64,000 nt of DNA from Streptomyces violens (GTDB lineage: Bacteria > Actinomycetota > Actinomycetes > Streptomycetales > Streptomycetaceae), in contig NZ_JOBH01000008.1 of assembly GCF_000717745.1 (NCBI RefSeq), positions 265,426 through 329,425 on the forward strand. Reading direction: 5' to 3'. Both the position numbers and the translations under genes were made by a program. The first letter of the stretch is position 1. The number at the start of each line of letters is the position of its first letter. The notes beneath the pieces were generated by a model. That model was not told the origin of the DNA and made no database searches. It saw nothing but the letters and a program-made list of their open reading frames with translations. This document shows positions 8,748 through 18,395 of the stretch, piece after piece.

Positions 8748-8778
8748 AACGAACGTTGGCTCAGTGTACGCAGCGTAC
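8748..8778. promoter_or_regulatory. Palindromic operators of the TetR gene
   Basis: AACGAACGTT at 8748-8757 is followed by a second perfect palindrome, GTACGCAGCGTAC, at 8766-8778. Both are within 55 bp of the TetR start. Confidence 0.5.
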
Positions 8779-8783
8779 GCACG

Positions 8784-8821
8784 ACGGAGCGCCGCCCGGA
8801 CGGATCCGGACGGCGCTCCGT
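8784..8821. terminator. Hairpin terminator downstream of glxR
   Basis: An 11-bp perfect stem, ACGGAGCGCCG with CGGCGCTCCGT, encloses a 16-base loop downstream of glxR on the minus strand. Confidence 0.65.
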
Positions 8822-8866
8822 AGTCAGCTCGTCAGGTGACAGCCCTCAGGTGACTGTCCTCAGACG

Positions 8867-9766
8867 TCAGTCCTTGACCGGCTGGCCCGACAGGCGCTCG
8901 ACGCCGCGCAGCAGGGCCGAGTGGTCCAGGCCGCCGTCGCCCTGGGCGCGGAGCGAGGCCACCAGGTTGGCGACCACGGAGCCCACGGGAAGGGCCGCGC
9001 CCACCGTGCGGGCGGCGTCGGTGACGATGCCCATGTCCTTGTGGTGCAGGTCGATGCGGAAGCCGGGCTTGAAGTCGCGGTTCTTGAAGTTGTCCTTCTT
9101 GCGGCTCAGCACGGTGGAGCCGGCCAGGCCGCCGTTGAGGACGTCCAGGGCCGCGGCGAGGTCGACGCCGGACTTCTCCAGGAAGACCACGGCCTCGGCG
9201 CACGCCTGGATGTTGACGGCGACGATGAGCTGGTTGGCGGCCTTGACCGTCTGGCCGGAGCCGTGCGGGCCGCAGAGCACGATGGTCTTGCCGAGGGCGT
9301 CGAAGAGCGGCTTGGCCTCGTCGAAGTCGGCCTGGTCACCGCCGACCATGATGGAGAGCACAGCCTCGATGGCGCCGGCCTCGCCGCCGGAGACCGGGGC
9401 GTCCAGGACGCGGATGCCCTTCTCGGCGGCGTTCTTGGCCAGGTCGATGGAGGTCTGCGGGGTGATCGAGGACATGTCGATCAGCAGCGCGCCGGACTTG
9501 GCGTTCTCCAGGATGCCGTCGGGGCCGTAGGCGATGGCCTCGACCTGCGGGGAGGCCGGGACCATGGTGACCACGACGTCGGCGTCGCGGACGGCCTCGG
9601 CGATGCTCGCGGCCGCGGTGCCGCCGGCCTTGGCCAGCCGGTCGAGCTTGTCCTGCTCAAGGGTGAAGCCGGTGACGGAGTAGCCGGCCTTGATCAGGTT
9701 CTCCGCCATCGGGGAGCCCATGATGCCCAGGCCGATCCACGCGATCTTGGGGAGGTTGCTGCTCAT
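8867..9766 (-). CDS. glxR: 2-hydroxy-3-oxopropionate (tartronate semialdehyde) reductase
   Basis: This 299-residue beta-hydroxyacid dehydrogenase reduces tartronate semialdehyde to glycerate with NAD(P)H. The Rossmann motif GLGIMGSPMAENL is at the N-terminus. DAPVSGGEAGA is the substrate-binding signature, and the catalytic lysine lies in GQTVKAANQL. The C-terminal DLHHKDMGIVTDAA helix closes the dimer. It is the third gene of gcl-hyi-glxR, which converts two glyoxylates to glycerate through tartronate semialdehyde. The upstream gene is 91 bp away on the same strand, so an operon is likely. In streptomycetes this pathway consumes glyoxylate from allantoin breakdown. Confidence 0.92.
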   Translation of the reverse strand: MSSNLPKIAWIGLGIMGSPMAENLIKAGYSVTGFTLEQDKLDRLAKAGGTAAASIAEAVRDADVVVTMVPASPQVEAIAYGPDGILENAKSGALLIDMSSITPQTSIDLAKNAAEKGIRVLDAPVSGGEAGAIEAVLSIMVGGDQADFDEAKPLFDALGKTIVLCGPHGSGQTVKAANQLIVAVNIQACAEAVVFLEKSGVDLAAALDVLNGGLAGSTVLSRKKDNFKNRDFKPGFRIDLHHKDMGIVTDAARTVGAALPVGSVVANLVASLRAQGDGGLDHSALLRGVERLSGQPVKD

Positions 9767-9857
9767 GGAGAGTGTGATCCTTTCCAGGGGAAAATGGGGA
9801 CGGTTCCAGGGGTAATGAGGAAGGTCAGCCGGTCAGCCGCCGTAGAGACATCGGCGG

Positions 9858-10682
9858 TCAGGCGCTGTAGAGCCAGCCGAACGCCTGCGAGCTGGGGCGG
9901 TCGCCGGGCTTGTACTCCAGGCCGACCCAGCCGTCGTAACCGGCCTTCTTCAGGCGACCGAGCAGGTCCGCCAGCGGCAGGTCGCCGGTGCCGGGCGCGC
10001 CGCGTCCGGGGTTGTCGGCGATCTGCACGTGCCCGGTCTTGTCCGCGTAGGCGTCGATGACCTCGTTGAGGTCCTCGCCGTTCATGGACAGGTGGTACAG
10101 GTCCATCAGGAACTTGGCGTTGCCGAGGCCGGTGGCGTCGTTGACCTTGTCGACGATCTCGATGGCCTTCGGTGCCGAGACGATCGGGCAGAGCGGCGAC
10201 TCGGGGGCGTTCAGCGCCTCGATCAGCAGCGTCGCGCCGACGCGGTCGGCCGCGCGGGCGGCGAGTACCAGGTTCTCCAGCGCCAGGGTGTCCTGGACCT
10301 GGGGGTCCACGCCGTCGACGCGGTTGCCGTAGAGCGCGTTGAGGGCCTTGCAGCCGAGCGACTGGGCGAAGTCGGCGGCGACGTCGATGTTGGCGCGGAA
10401 CTTGTCGGACTCCTCGCCCGGGATGGACAGGGCGCCGCGGTCGGGCCCGGGCAGCTGTCCGGCGTAGAAGTTCAGGCCGACCAGCTGGGTGCCGGCGTCC
10501 TGCAGCGCGTGCCGCAGCGCGTCCAGTTCGGACTGCTCGGGCACGGGCGCGTCGATCCACGGCCACCACAGCTCGACCTCGGTGAAGCCGGCGGCGGCTG
10601 CCGCCGCGGGCCGCTCCAGCAGCGGCAGTTCGGTGAAGAGGATCGACAGGTTGACGTCGAAACGGGAGTCGGTGAAGCCCAT
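9858..10682 (-). CDS. hyi: Hydroxypyruvate isomerase family TIM-barrel protein
   Basis: The 274-residue protein belongs to the AP-endonuclease-2-like TIM-barrel family and matches hydroxypyruvate isomerases. They interconvert hydroxypyruvate and tartronate semialdehyde. Metal-site acidic residues are visible in LLIEALNAPESPL, KFLMDLYHLSMNGEDL, HVQIADNPGRGAPGTGDL and VGLEYKPG. It sits between gcl and glxR on the same strand, which supports the pathway assignment. Several bacterial homologues annotated this way have not been assayed. Confidence 0.88.
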   Translation of the reverse strand: MGFTDSRFDVNLSILFTELPLLERPAAAAAAGFTEVELWWPWIDAPVPEQSELDALRHALQDAGTQLVGLNFYAGQLPGPDRGALSIPGEESDKFRANIDVAADFAQSLGCKALNALYGNRVDGVDPQVQDTLALENLVLAARAADRVGATLLIEALNAPESPLCPIVSAPKAIEIVDKVNDATGLGNAKFLMDLYHLSMNGEDLNEVIDAYADKTGHVQIADNPGRGAPGTGDLPLADLLGRLKKAGYDGWVGLEYKPGDRPSSQAFGWLYSA

Positions 10683-10725
10683 GAGGGGTGGTCTTCCTTC
10701 CGGTGCGGACGGCTGGGGGTGGGGG

Positions 10726-10761
10726 CGGGCCTCCCGCGTACGGGTGCAGGCGGGAGGCCCG
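10726..10761. terminator. Hairpin downstream of gcl
   Basis: A perfect 12-bp stem (CGGGCCTCCCGC / GCGGGAGGCCCG) with a 12-base loop lies between gcl and hyi. It may partly terminate or stabilise the gcl transcript. Confidence 0.55.
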
Positions 10762-10764
10762 TCG

Positions 10765-10810
10765 GCGTCAGCTCTTCAGCGTCAGCTCTTCGCGTCAGCT
10801 CTTGAGCGCG

Positions 10811-10819
<9 letters not shown>
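10765..10819. repeat. Four tandem copies of the gcl stop-codon region
   Basis: GCGTCAGCTCTT occurs at 10765, 10779, 10792 and 10808. On the minus strand each copy reads AAGAGCTGACGC. The copy at 10808 contains the last codons and TGA of gcl; the other three lie downstream in the spacer with uneven periods of 14, 13 and 16. Confidence 0.85.
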
Positions 10820-12598
<1,779 letters not shown>

Positions 12599-12666
12599 CG
12601 AGTACTCCTGCGTCGTCGGCCTGTCAGGACACGGACACGTTCCGGCGCGAGGCCCGGAACTCTCCG

Positions 12667-12683
12667 TTTCCGCATCTTGGAAA
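12667..12683. promoter_or_regulatory. Inverted repeat in the gcl promoter region
   Basis: TTTCC and GGAAA arms separated by seven bases lie about 70 bp upstream of gcl, in an AT-rich patch. This is a possible operator for the glyoxylate/allantoin regulator, which is not encoded in this window. Confidence 0.35.
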
Positions 12684-12869
12684 AGTTGTTTTGCTTTATG
12701 GAAGACGAAAGTAGAGCGAGACGCGGCAGCCGTCAAGACCGGTTTCGGGCCCCGGACAGGGCTTGCACTGGCCGTACGTACAGCTGCTCCCTCCCCGGAC
12801 CACCGAGGAGGGCGCAGTCGACTGTGCGAACGGGAGAGGTCTGACAACTGGACGGCGGCTGCCGTCAGG

Positions 12870-13110
12870 GCGCCCGGGCAGCCCTGCGTCCGTACAGATC
12901 CGGTCGACCAGCAGCTCGGGGAAGGTGCCGGCGGTCTCCAGCACCACCCGCGCGTTGACCTCGGGGTGCTCCGGGTAGCCGAGGTAGCAGCCGCGGGCGT
13001 CGGCCACGAGCGCGCCACGCGCACGGCGTCGATGTTCCCGGCGACGGTGGTCACCGCTCTGAGGTCCACGCCGGGCGTGCGGGCGGCCTTTCGATCGAGC
13101 GCGACGCATT
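12870..13110 (-). pseudogene. Remnant of an inosine-uridine nucleoside hydrolase
   Basis: On the minus strand, one frame near 13110-13020 reads [20 protein letters not shown], the start of the nucleoside hydrolase fold. About 700 bp of the expected gene is then absent. A frame shifted by one base continues with [20 protein letters not shown], which resembles the family's C-terminus. No start or stop connects them. This is an internally deleted, frameshifted pseudogene facing away from the GntR gene. The family assignment rests on these two short stretches. Confidence 0.5.
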
Positions 13111-13111
13111 G

Positions 13112-13122
13112 TTGTCTGACAT
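13112..13122. promoter_or_regulatory. GntR-type operator candidate
   Basis: TTGTCTGACAT is a near-perfect palindrome of the form recognised by GntR-family dimers. It lies between the nucleoside hydrolase remnant and the GntR gene. Confidence 0.4.
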
Positions 13123-13268
13123 CTTGGCGTCGGCGCCAGGAGGCCAGCCGCGCACCAAAGCCCTGACAAGGGTCCGCGATCTCCGAACGACGCCCTCAAG
13201 CGCCTTGACCAGCACCGCAAGGCGCGGCACGCTGGGCCTCACACACCCACCAAGAGGTAAGACAACTC

Positions 13269-14024
13269 ATGACTCCGCCGGTGACGCGCCGCCGTCAGCC
13301 CCGCGTCGAGCTGTACGAACGCATCGTCGCGGCCATCCACGACGGCACCTTCCCGCCCGGCTCGAACCTCCCCTCGGAACCCGAGCTCGCCGCCCGTTTG
13401 GGAGTGAGTCGCCCGGCCCTGCGCGAGGTGCTGATCCTGCTCCAGGAGGACGGCGTGATCACCCGGCGGCACGGCGTCGGCAGCCGGGTCAACCAGCCGC
13501 CGCCCGCCCGCGGCTTCGAGCGTCTGGCACCCATCGAGTCGCTGCTCGGAGAGGGCCGGATCGCCTGCCGCCGGCGCGTCGCCGAGCAGGCCGAGCCCAC
13601 CGACTTCTCCGGCTACCACCTGCGACTGCCGCCCTCCAGCCGCGCCTGGTTCTGGGAGACCCTCATCGAGGTCGACGGGGTCCCCGTCTGTTTCGCGCAC
13701 GAATGGGCCGCCGAGGACACCACCCTCGCGGCCCTGTCCCCCACCCTCCCCGCGGCCCTCGCCGCGCCGCCCCCGGAGGACGGGCCGACGACCACCATGC
13801 TCGCGCGGCTGCTGGCCACGCTCGGCGACCACCCCCTCATCGCCCGCAGCTCGACCGGCGCCACGACGCTGGGCAAGGTACGCGGCGAGGCCATGGCCCG
13901 CCCCGCCGAAACCCCCGCCGTCCTGGTCACCCAGACCGTGCTGGCCGCCGGGCACCCCCTGCTCACCGCGAAGTACCTCCTCCCGGTGGGCGCGCCACTG
14001 CTCCGGACGACGCACAGGACCTGA
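13269..14024 (+). CDS. GntR family transcriptional regulator (UTRA-like C-terminus)
   Basis: This 251-residue regulator has an N-terminal winged HTH (residues about 12-80): ELYERIVAAIHDGTFPPGSNLPSE, then LAARLGVSRPALREVLILLQEDGVITRRHGVGSRV. The C-terminal 160 residues resemble a UTRA effector domain of the HutC branch. It starts at an ATG preceded by AAGAGGTAA. It is divergent from the nucleoside hydrolase remnant, and I infer that it once controlled that nucleoside catabolic gene and is now orphaned. It may alternatively act on gcl. Confidence 0.85.
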   Translation: MTPPVTRRRQPRVELYERIVAAIHDGTFPPGSNLPSEPELAARLGVSRPALREVLILLQEDGVITRRHGVGSRVNQPPPARGFERLAPIESLLGEGRIACRRRVAEQAEPTDFSGYHLRLPPSSRAWFWETLIEVDGVPVCFAHEWAAEDTTLAALSPTLPAALAAPPPEDGPTTTMLARLLATLGDHPLIARSSTGATTLGKVRGEAMARPAETPAVLVTQTVLAAGHPLLTAKYLLPVGAPLLRTTHRT

Positions 14025-14107
14025 GAGCGGCATACCGGCTGTGAGTGGTTGCGGTACAGGATGCAGCGCTGAACCGCTCCAGCACGCACTCGTCCACATC
14101 AATCCGA

Positions 14108-14137
14108 TTGAGGCCTGACGGTCCCTCTTGTTATCGT
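14108..14137 (+). promoter_or_regulatory. Predicted promoter for the ABC-F leader transcript
   Basis: TTGAGG (14108-14113) is followed after 18 bases by TATCGT (14132-14137). The expected start point falls at or next to the ATG at 14145, so the transcript would be leaderless. Confidence 0.4.
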
Positions 14138-14144
14138 CTGACGC

Positions 14145-14168
14145 ATGGCTTTCCTCTTCTTCGTCTGA
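14145..14168 (+). CDS. Predicted 7-codon leader peptide MAFLFFV
   Basis: ATG followed by Ala-Phe-Leu-Phe-Phe-Val and TGA. It has no ribosome binding site, but a promoter is spaced for a leaderless message. Short hydrophobic leaders control several ABC-F and Erm resistance genes by antibiotic-induced ribosome stalling, for example the MsrD leader MYLIFM. Bases 14147-14154 within this mini-gene are complementary to the ABC-F ribosome binding site. The role is predicted, not proven. Confidence 0.45.
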   Translation: MAFLFFV

Positions 14169-14233
14169 GTCCGGGCACGGCCGATGCCGCCGTTTCTGCT
14201 GCCCGTGGACCCTTCGCATGCCCAGGGAAAGTC
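14169..14233 (+). promoter_or_regulatory. Attenuator-like fold masking the ABC-F ribosome binding site
   Basis: GTCCGGGCA (14169-14177) pairs with TGCCCGTGGAC (14200-14210, two-base bulge). The leader segment GGCTTTCC (14147-14154) can pair with GGAAAGTC (14226-14233), covering the AGGGAAAG ribosome binding site. A ribosome stalled in the leader would free it. Confidence 0.4.
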
Positions 14234-14235
14234 AT

Positions 14236-15888
14236 ATGCGCGATCGCGCCCATACCGCCATGCCCACCGCCACCCCCGTTTCCGTGGCACAGCTGTCCGT
14301 CAAGGACGTCACCAAGTCCTATGGCACCCGGACCGTCCTCGACCAGGTCTCCTTCACCGTCCGTCCGGGCGAGAAGGCCGCCGTCATCGGTGAGAACGGC
14401 TCCGGCAAGTCCACCCTGCTGCGGCTGCTCGCCGCGGCCGAGGCGCCGGACACCGGGGAGATCACCGTCAGCTTCCCCGGCGGTACCGGCCATCTCACCC
14501 AGACCCTCGACCTCGATCCGGACTGCACCGTGCAGGACGCCGTCGATCTCGCCCTCTCCGAACTGCGCGACATGGAGCGTCAGTTGCGGGTGGCGGAGGA
14601 GTCCCTCGGCGAGGCGACGGACGAGGATCTCGCCGCGTACGGCGAACTGCTGATCGCATACGAGGACCGCGGCGGATACGAGGCGGACTCCCGCGTGGAT
14701 GCCGCGATGCACGGGCTCGGGCTCGCCCGGATCACCCGCGACCGCCTGCTCGGCTCGCTGTCCGGCGGCGAGCAGTCGCGGCTCGCGCTCGCCTGCGTCC
14801 TGGCCGCCGCCCCCGAACTGCTGCTCCTCGACGAACCGACGAACCACCTCGACGCGGCGGCCGTGCGCTGGCTGGAGGAGTACCTGCGCGCACACCGCGG
14901 CACCGTCGTCGCGGTCACCCACGACCGCGGCTTCCTGGAGCGCATCGCCACCACGATCCTCGAGGTCGACCGGGATGCGCGCACGGTGCTCCGGTACGGC
15001 GACGGCTGGGCCGGCTACCGCGCCGCGAAGGCCGCCGCCCGCCGCGCCGCGGAGCAGCGTCATGCGGACTGGGTCGAGGAGGTGGCCCGCATGGAAGAGC
15101 TGCTGGAGGCCGCGGGGAGGCGGCTTGCCACCACCGGCCGCGACCCGAAACAGGGCTTCGGCAAGCACCGCCGCTCGCACGAGGCGAAGCTCGGCGGGCA
15201 GGTGCGGTCCGTCCGGGAGCGGTTGGCCCAGCTGCGGCGCGCCCCCGTGGCGGAGCCTCCGGCACCGCTCCGCTTCACGACGGCGCTGTCGGCGGCGGAC
15301 GGCCCCGCCCAGGGCCCGCTCGCCGAGTTCGACGGCGTACGGGTCGGCGAGCGGCTGCGTCTGGACGGGCTCCTCGCGATCGCGCCCGGACAGCGGCTGC
15401 TGGTCACGGGCGAGAACGGCGCGGGCAAGACGACGCTCCTGCGCGTCCTGGCCGGCGATCTGGAGCCGGACGCAGGCACGGCACGCCGCCCCGCCCGGAT
15501 CGGCTACCTCGCGCAGGAACTGCCCGCGCACTCCACGCGGCTCCCGCTGCTCGCCGCGTTCGCGGCCGGGCGGCCCGGACTTCCGGACGAGTACGCCGAA
15601 CAGCTCCTGGCACTGGGCCTGTTCAGCGAGGAGGACCTGCACGTCCCGGTCGCCGCCCTGTCCGCGGGACAGCAGCGGCGGCTGCAGATCGCCCGGCTGG
15701 TGACCCGGCCCGCGGACCTCCTCGTCCTCGACGAACCGACCAACCACCTCGCGCTCGACCTGGCCGAGGACCTTCGGGCGGCGCTCGCGACGTACCCAGG
15801 GGCGGTGGTCATGGTGTCGCACGACCACAGCTTCCACGAGGGCTTCGAGGGGGAACGGCTGGAGCTGCGTGCCGGCCGCAGGTGCTGA
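14236..15888 (+). CDS. ABC-F family ATPase, ribosome-protection (TlrC/CarA/OleB-like) type
   Basis: This 550-residue soluble protein has two ABC ATPase domains and no membrane segments. Domain 1 has Walker A GENGSGKST, signature LSGGEQSRLALA and Walker B LLLLDEPTNHLD. Domain 2 has GENGAGKTT, the signature-like LSAGQQRRLQIA and LLVLDEPTNHLA. The inter-domain linker carries the long charged coiled-coil helices (EEVARMEELLEAAGRRLATT) that reach into the ribosomal exit site in antibiotic-protection ABC-Fs. The sequence most resembles the streptomycete macrolide-resistance group. I chose the ATG at 14236 (AGGGAAAG upstream). The leader peptide arrangement supports an inducible resistance role; the drug is unknown. 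Confidence 0.88.
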   Translation: MRDRAHTAMPTATPVSVAQLSVKDVTKSYGTRTVLDQVSFTVRPGEKAAVIGENGSGKSTLLRLLAAAEAPDTGEITVSFPGGTGHLTQTLDLDPDCTVQDAVDLALSELRDMERQLRVAEESLGEATDEDLAAYGELLIAYEDRGGYEADSRVDAAMHGLGLARITRDRLLGSLSGGEQSRLALACVLAAAPELLLLDEPTNHLDAAAVRWLEEYLRAHRGTVVAVTHDRGFLERIATTILEVDRDARTVLRYGDGWAGYRAAKAAARRAAEQRHADWVEEVARMEELLEAAGRRLATTGRDPKQGFGKHRRSHEAKLGGQVRSVRERLAQLRRAPVAEPPAPLRFTTALSAADGPAQGPLAEFDGVRVGERLRLDGLLAIAPGQRLLVTGENGAGKTTLLRVLAGDLEPDAGTARRPARIGYLAQELPAHSTRLPLLAAFAAGRPGLPDEYAEQLLALGLFSEEDLHVPVAALSAGQQRRLQIARLVTRPADLLVLDEPTNHLALDLAEDLRAALATYPGAVVMVSHDHSFHEGFEGERLELRAGRRC

Positions 15889-15974
15889 CCCCGTCGGATC
15901 CGCCGCCGCGAACGGCCCATGCGCCCTTCCCCGACCCGCCCCACAGCCAAGAATTCCACCGAAACGATGGAGCC

Positions 15975-16925
15975 ATGACCACCTTCCTGACACCACAACA
16001 GCGCGCCGGCCGTACCTGCGCCGCCGTCGACGCGGCCGTCGCGGCAGGGCGCGAGCTCGGCCTGACCGTCACCGACCCAACGGTGCTCCACGACGTCTTC
16101 TCCGTCGTCGTCCACCTGGCGCCCTCGCCGGTCGTGGCCCGGATTCCCACCGTCCTGCCGCACCCGGAGGACCTGGTCGCCCTCGCGCGCCGCCAGCAGG
16201 ACGAGCTGGACGTGACACGTTGGCTCGCCGACCAGGGAATCCCCGTGATCGCGCCCAGTCCGCTCGTGCCGCACAAGCCCGTGCAGCGCGACGGTTACTC
16301 GATGACGTTCTGGCCGTTCGTCCCGGAGGACCGGGACAAGGAACCCGACTACGTGGCGAACGCCGAGAGCGTTGCCGACCTGCACGCGGCGATGCGCGCC
16401 TACCCGGGCCGCCTGGAGTTTCTGTCCGCGGCCGATCCCCAGTTCATCGCGGAAAGCCTTGCCCGGCTCGACCAACACCCCACCCTGATCGGTGCGGCCG
16501 AGCTGGACCGCGCCCGCCGCGAGTGGCGGATTCTGGAACCCCTCGTGCGGTCACGCACAGCCTTCGAGGCCCGGTTCCCGGGCGTCGACCTCCAGCCCAT
16601 CCACGGCGACTCCCCGCCCGCCAACATCTTCTCCGCGGTGGACGGGGACCGCTACGCCGACTTCGAACTGGTCACACTGGGCCCCATCGAGTGGGACCTT
16701 GCCGCTCTCGGACCCGAACACAACGCCGCCTACAACCGCGGCGCGCGGCGCAACGGCACGAGGCCGCTCAACGAGGAGGTCCTGGGCTTCGTCAACGCCC
16801 TGGGCATGGTGCGGGTGGTCGCCACCCTCACGCTGGTCCCGCAACTGCCCGAACTGTTGGAGTACCTCAAGCCCGCCCTCGACCACTGGCAGACGATGCC
16901 CTTCGCGGGCGGCGTGAACGGCTGA
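15975..16925 (+). CDS. APH-like phosphotransferase
   Basis: This 316-residue protein of the aminoglycoside phosphotransferase / choline kinase fold starts at an ATG preceded by GATGGAG. The catalytic loop is PIHGDSPPANIF (HxDxxxxN-type, with the Asp as base), followed by DFELVTLGPIEWDLA, the metal-binding segment before a conserved tryptophan. The N-lobe holds VVARIPTVL and a KPVQRDGYSMTFWPF segment. It is likely cytoplasmic. It follows the ABC-F gene on the same strand after 86 bp, so it could be co-expressed as a second resistance function. The substrate is unknown. Confidence 0.75.
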   Translation: MTTFLTPQQRAGRTCAAVDAAVAAGRELGLTVTDPTVLHDVFSVVVHLAPSPVVARIPTVLPHPEDLVALARRQQDELDVTRWLADQGIPVIAPSPLVPHKPVQRDGYSMTFWPFVPEDRDKEPDYVANAESVADLHAAMRAYPGRLEFLSAADPQFIAESLARLDQHPTLIGAAELDRARREWRILEPLVRSRTAFEARFPGVDLQPIHGDSPPANIFSAVDGDRYADFELVTLGPIEWDLAALGPEHNAAYNRGARRNGTRPLNEEVLGFVNALGMVRVVATLTLVPQLPELLEYLKPALDHWQTMPFAGGVNG

Positions 16926-16933
16926 CCACGAAC

Positions 16934-16974
16934 GCCGCGTGCCCCTCCCGGCAGGTGCGGGAGGGGCACGCGGC
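16934..16974. terminator. Strong bidirectional terminator
   Basis: A 17-bp perfect stem (GCCGCGTGCCCCTCCCG and its complement at 16958-16974) with a 7-base loop lies between convergent genes. Confidence 0.8.
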
Positions 16975-16998
16975 ACGACGTCGCCGGAGCCGGTCAGT

Positions 16999-17019
16999 GG
17001 TTACCGGTTACGGGTTACC
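16999..17019. repeat. Three 7-bp tandem units spanning a stop codon
   Basis: GGTTACC, GGTTACG and GGTTACC follow each other. The third unit contains the stop codon (minus strand) of the acyl-CoA dehydrogenase gene. Confidence 0.8.
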
Positions 17020-18244
17020 GGATCGGCATCCCCGCCAGCGTCCGCGCGATCACCAGCCGCTGGATCTCGCTCGTGCCCTCGAAGATCGTGTAAATGGCAG
17101 CATCCCTGTGCATGCGCTCGACCGGGTACTCGCGGGTGAAGCCGTTGCCGCCGAGGATCTGAATGGCCTGGCCCGTGACCTTCTTTGCGGTCTCACTCGC
17201 GAAGAGCTTGGACTGGGAGCCCTCGGCGGCGGTGAACGGCTTGCCGTTGACGGCCATCCAGGAGGCGCGCCAGACCAGCAGCCGGGCCGCGTCGATCGAG
17301 GTACGCATGTCGGCGAGCTGGAAGGCGACGCCCTGGTTGTCGATGATCGGGCGGCCGAACTGCTCGCGGGTCTTCGCGTATTCGAGTGCCTCCTCGTACG
17401 CGGCGCGGGCGGTGCCGACCGCCATCGCGCCGACGGCCGGGCGGGACGCCTCGAAGGTGGCCATCGCGGCGTTCTTCACCCGCTCGCCGCCGCCGGCCTT
17501 GGCGCGCTCGCGGGCGCGGGCCAGCCGCTCGTCCAGCTTCTCCTTGCCGCCGAGCAGGCAGCTGCCGGGGACGCGGACGTTGTCGAGTACGACCTCGGCG
17601 GTGTGCGAGGCGCGGATGCCGTGCTTCTGGAACTTCTGGCCCTGGGAGAGGCCGGGGGTGTTCGGCGGAATGATGAAGGAGGCGTGGCCCTTGGAGCCCA
17701 GCTCGGGGTCGACGACCGCGACGACGACGTGGACGTTGGCGATGCCGCCGTTGGTCGCCCAGGTCTTGGTGCCGTTGAGGACCCACTCGTCCTTGGCCTC
17801 GTCGTACACGGCACGCGTACGCATCGAGGCGACGTCCGAGCCGGCGTCGGGCTCGGAGGAGCAGAAGGCGGCGACCTTGACGTCGTTCACGTCGCCGTAC
17901 ATCTGCGGTATCCAGGTGCCGATCTGCTCCTCGGTGCCGTTGGCGAGGACGCCGACGGCGGCGAGGCCGGTGCCGACGATCGACAGGGCGATGCCCGCGT
18001 CGCCCCAGAACAGCTCCTCCATGGCCATGGGGATGCCGAGGCCCGTGGGGTCGAAGTACTGCTGGGCGTAGAAGTCGAGCGAGTAGATTCCGATCTTGGC
18101 CGCTTCCTGGATCACCGGCCAGGGGGTTTCCTCGCGCTCGTCCCACTCGGCGGCGGCGGGGCGCATGACGTCCGCGGCGAATCCATGGATCCAGTCCCGG
18201 ACTTCCTTCTGCTCGTCGTTGAGTTCCATGATGAACTCGGCCAT
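17015..18244 (-). CDS. Acyl-CoA dehydrogenase family protein
   Basis: The 409-residue FAD enzyme oxidises an acyl-CoA at the alpha-beta position and passes electrons to ETF. The N-terminal helical domain is followed by CSSEPDAGSDVASMRT and KTWATNGGIANVHVV, the flavin/substrate beta-domain. The C-terminal domain has REQFGRPIIDNQGVAFQLADM and ends with QILGGNGFTREYPVERMHRDA and YTIFEGTSEIQRLVIART. The catalytic glutamate is in IFEGTSE. Start at 18244 is supported by GGAGGGG. It is divergent from a TetR gene with shared palindromes. Confidence 0.92.
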   Translation of the reverse strand: MAEFIMELNDEQKEVRDWIHGFAADVMRPAAAEWDEREETPWPVIQEAAKIGIYSLDFYAQQYFDPTGLGIPMAMEELFWGDAGIALSIVGTGLAAVGVLANGTEEQIGTWIPQMYGDVNDVKVAAFCSSEPDAGSDVASMRTRAVYDEAKDEWVLNGTKTWATNGGIANVHVVVAVVDPELGSKGHASFIIPPNTPGLSQGQKFQKHGIRASHTAEVVLDNVRVPGSCLLGGKEKLDERLARARERAKAGGGERVKNAAMATFEASRPAVGAMAVGTARAAYEEALEYAKTREQFGRPIIDNQGVAFQLADMRTSIDAARLLVWRASWMAVNGKPFTAAEGSQSKLFASETAKKVTGQAIQILGGNGFTREYPVERMHRDAAIYTIFEGTSEIQRLVIARTLAGMPIR

Positions 18245-18262
18245 GACCCCTCCAGCAGTGCG

Positions 18263-18299
18263 TTACTTGCGGTAACAGCAGTCTGTTACTCACGAGTAA
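18263..18299. promoter_or_regulatory. Overlapping palindromic operators between ACAD and TetR genes
   Basis: Three inverted repeats overlap: TTAC-5-GTAA (18263-18275), GTAACA-6-TGTTAC (18272-18289) and TTACTC-AC-GAGTAA (18286-18299). All share the TTAC/GTAA half-site, as expected for TetR dimers. Confidence 0.65.
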
Positions 18300-18395
18300 G
18301 CACTGTCAACCTCAGCGACCGATATCTCCCGTCCCCTGGACAGGGTGTTACGTTGCGCGAACAGCACGAAGTCACCAGGGCGGGGAGCCGGACGA

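Noticed and set aside
14131..15996. A 621-codon open frame antisense to the ABC-F gene
   Set aside because: It is a shadow of GC-rich coding DNA, with low-complexity Arg/Gly/Ala content and no homology; the sense protein is clear.
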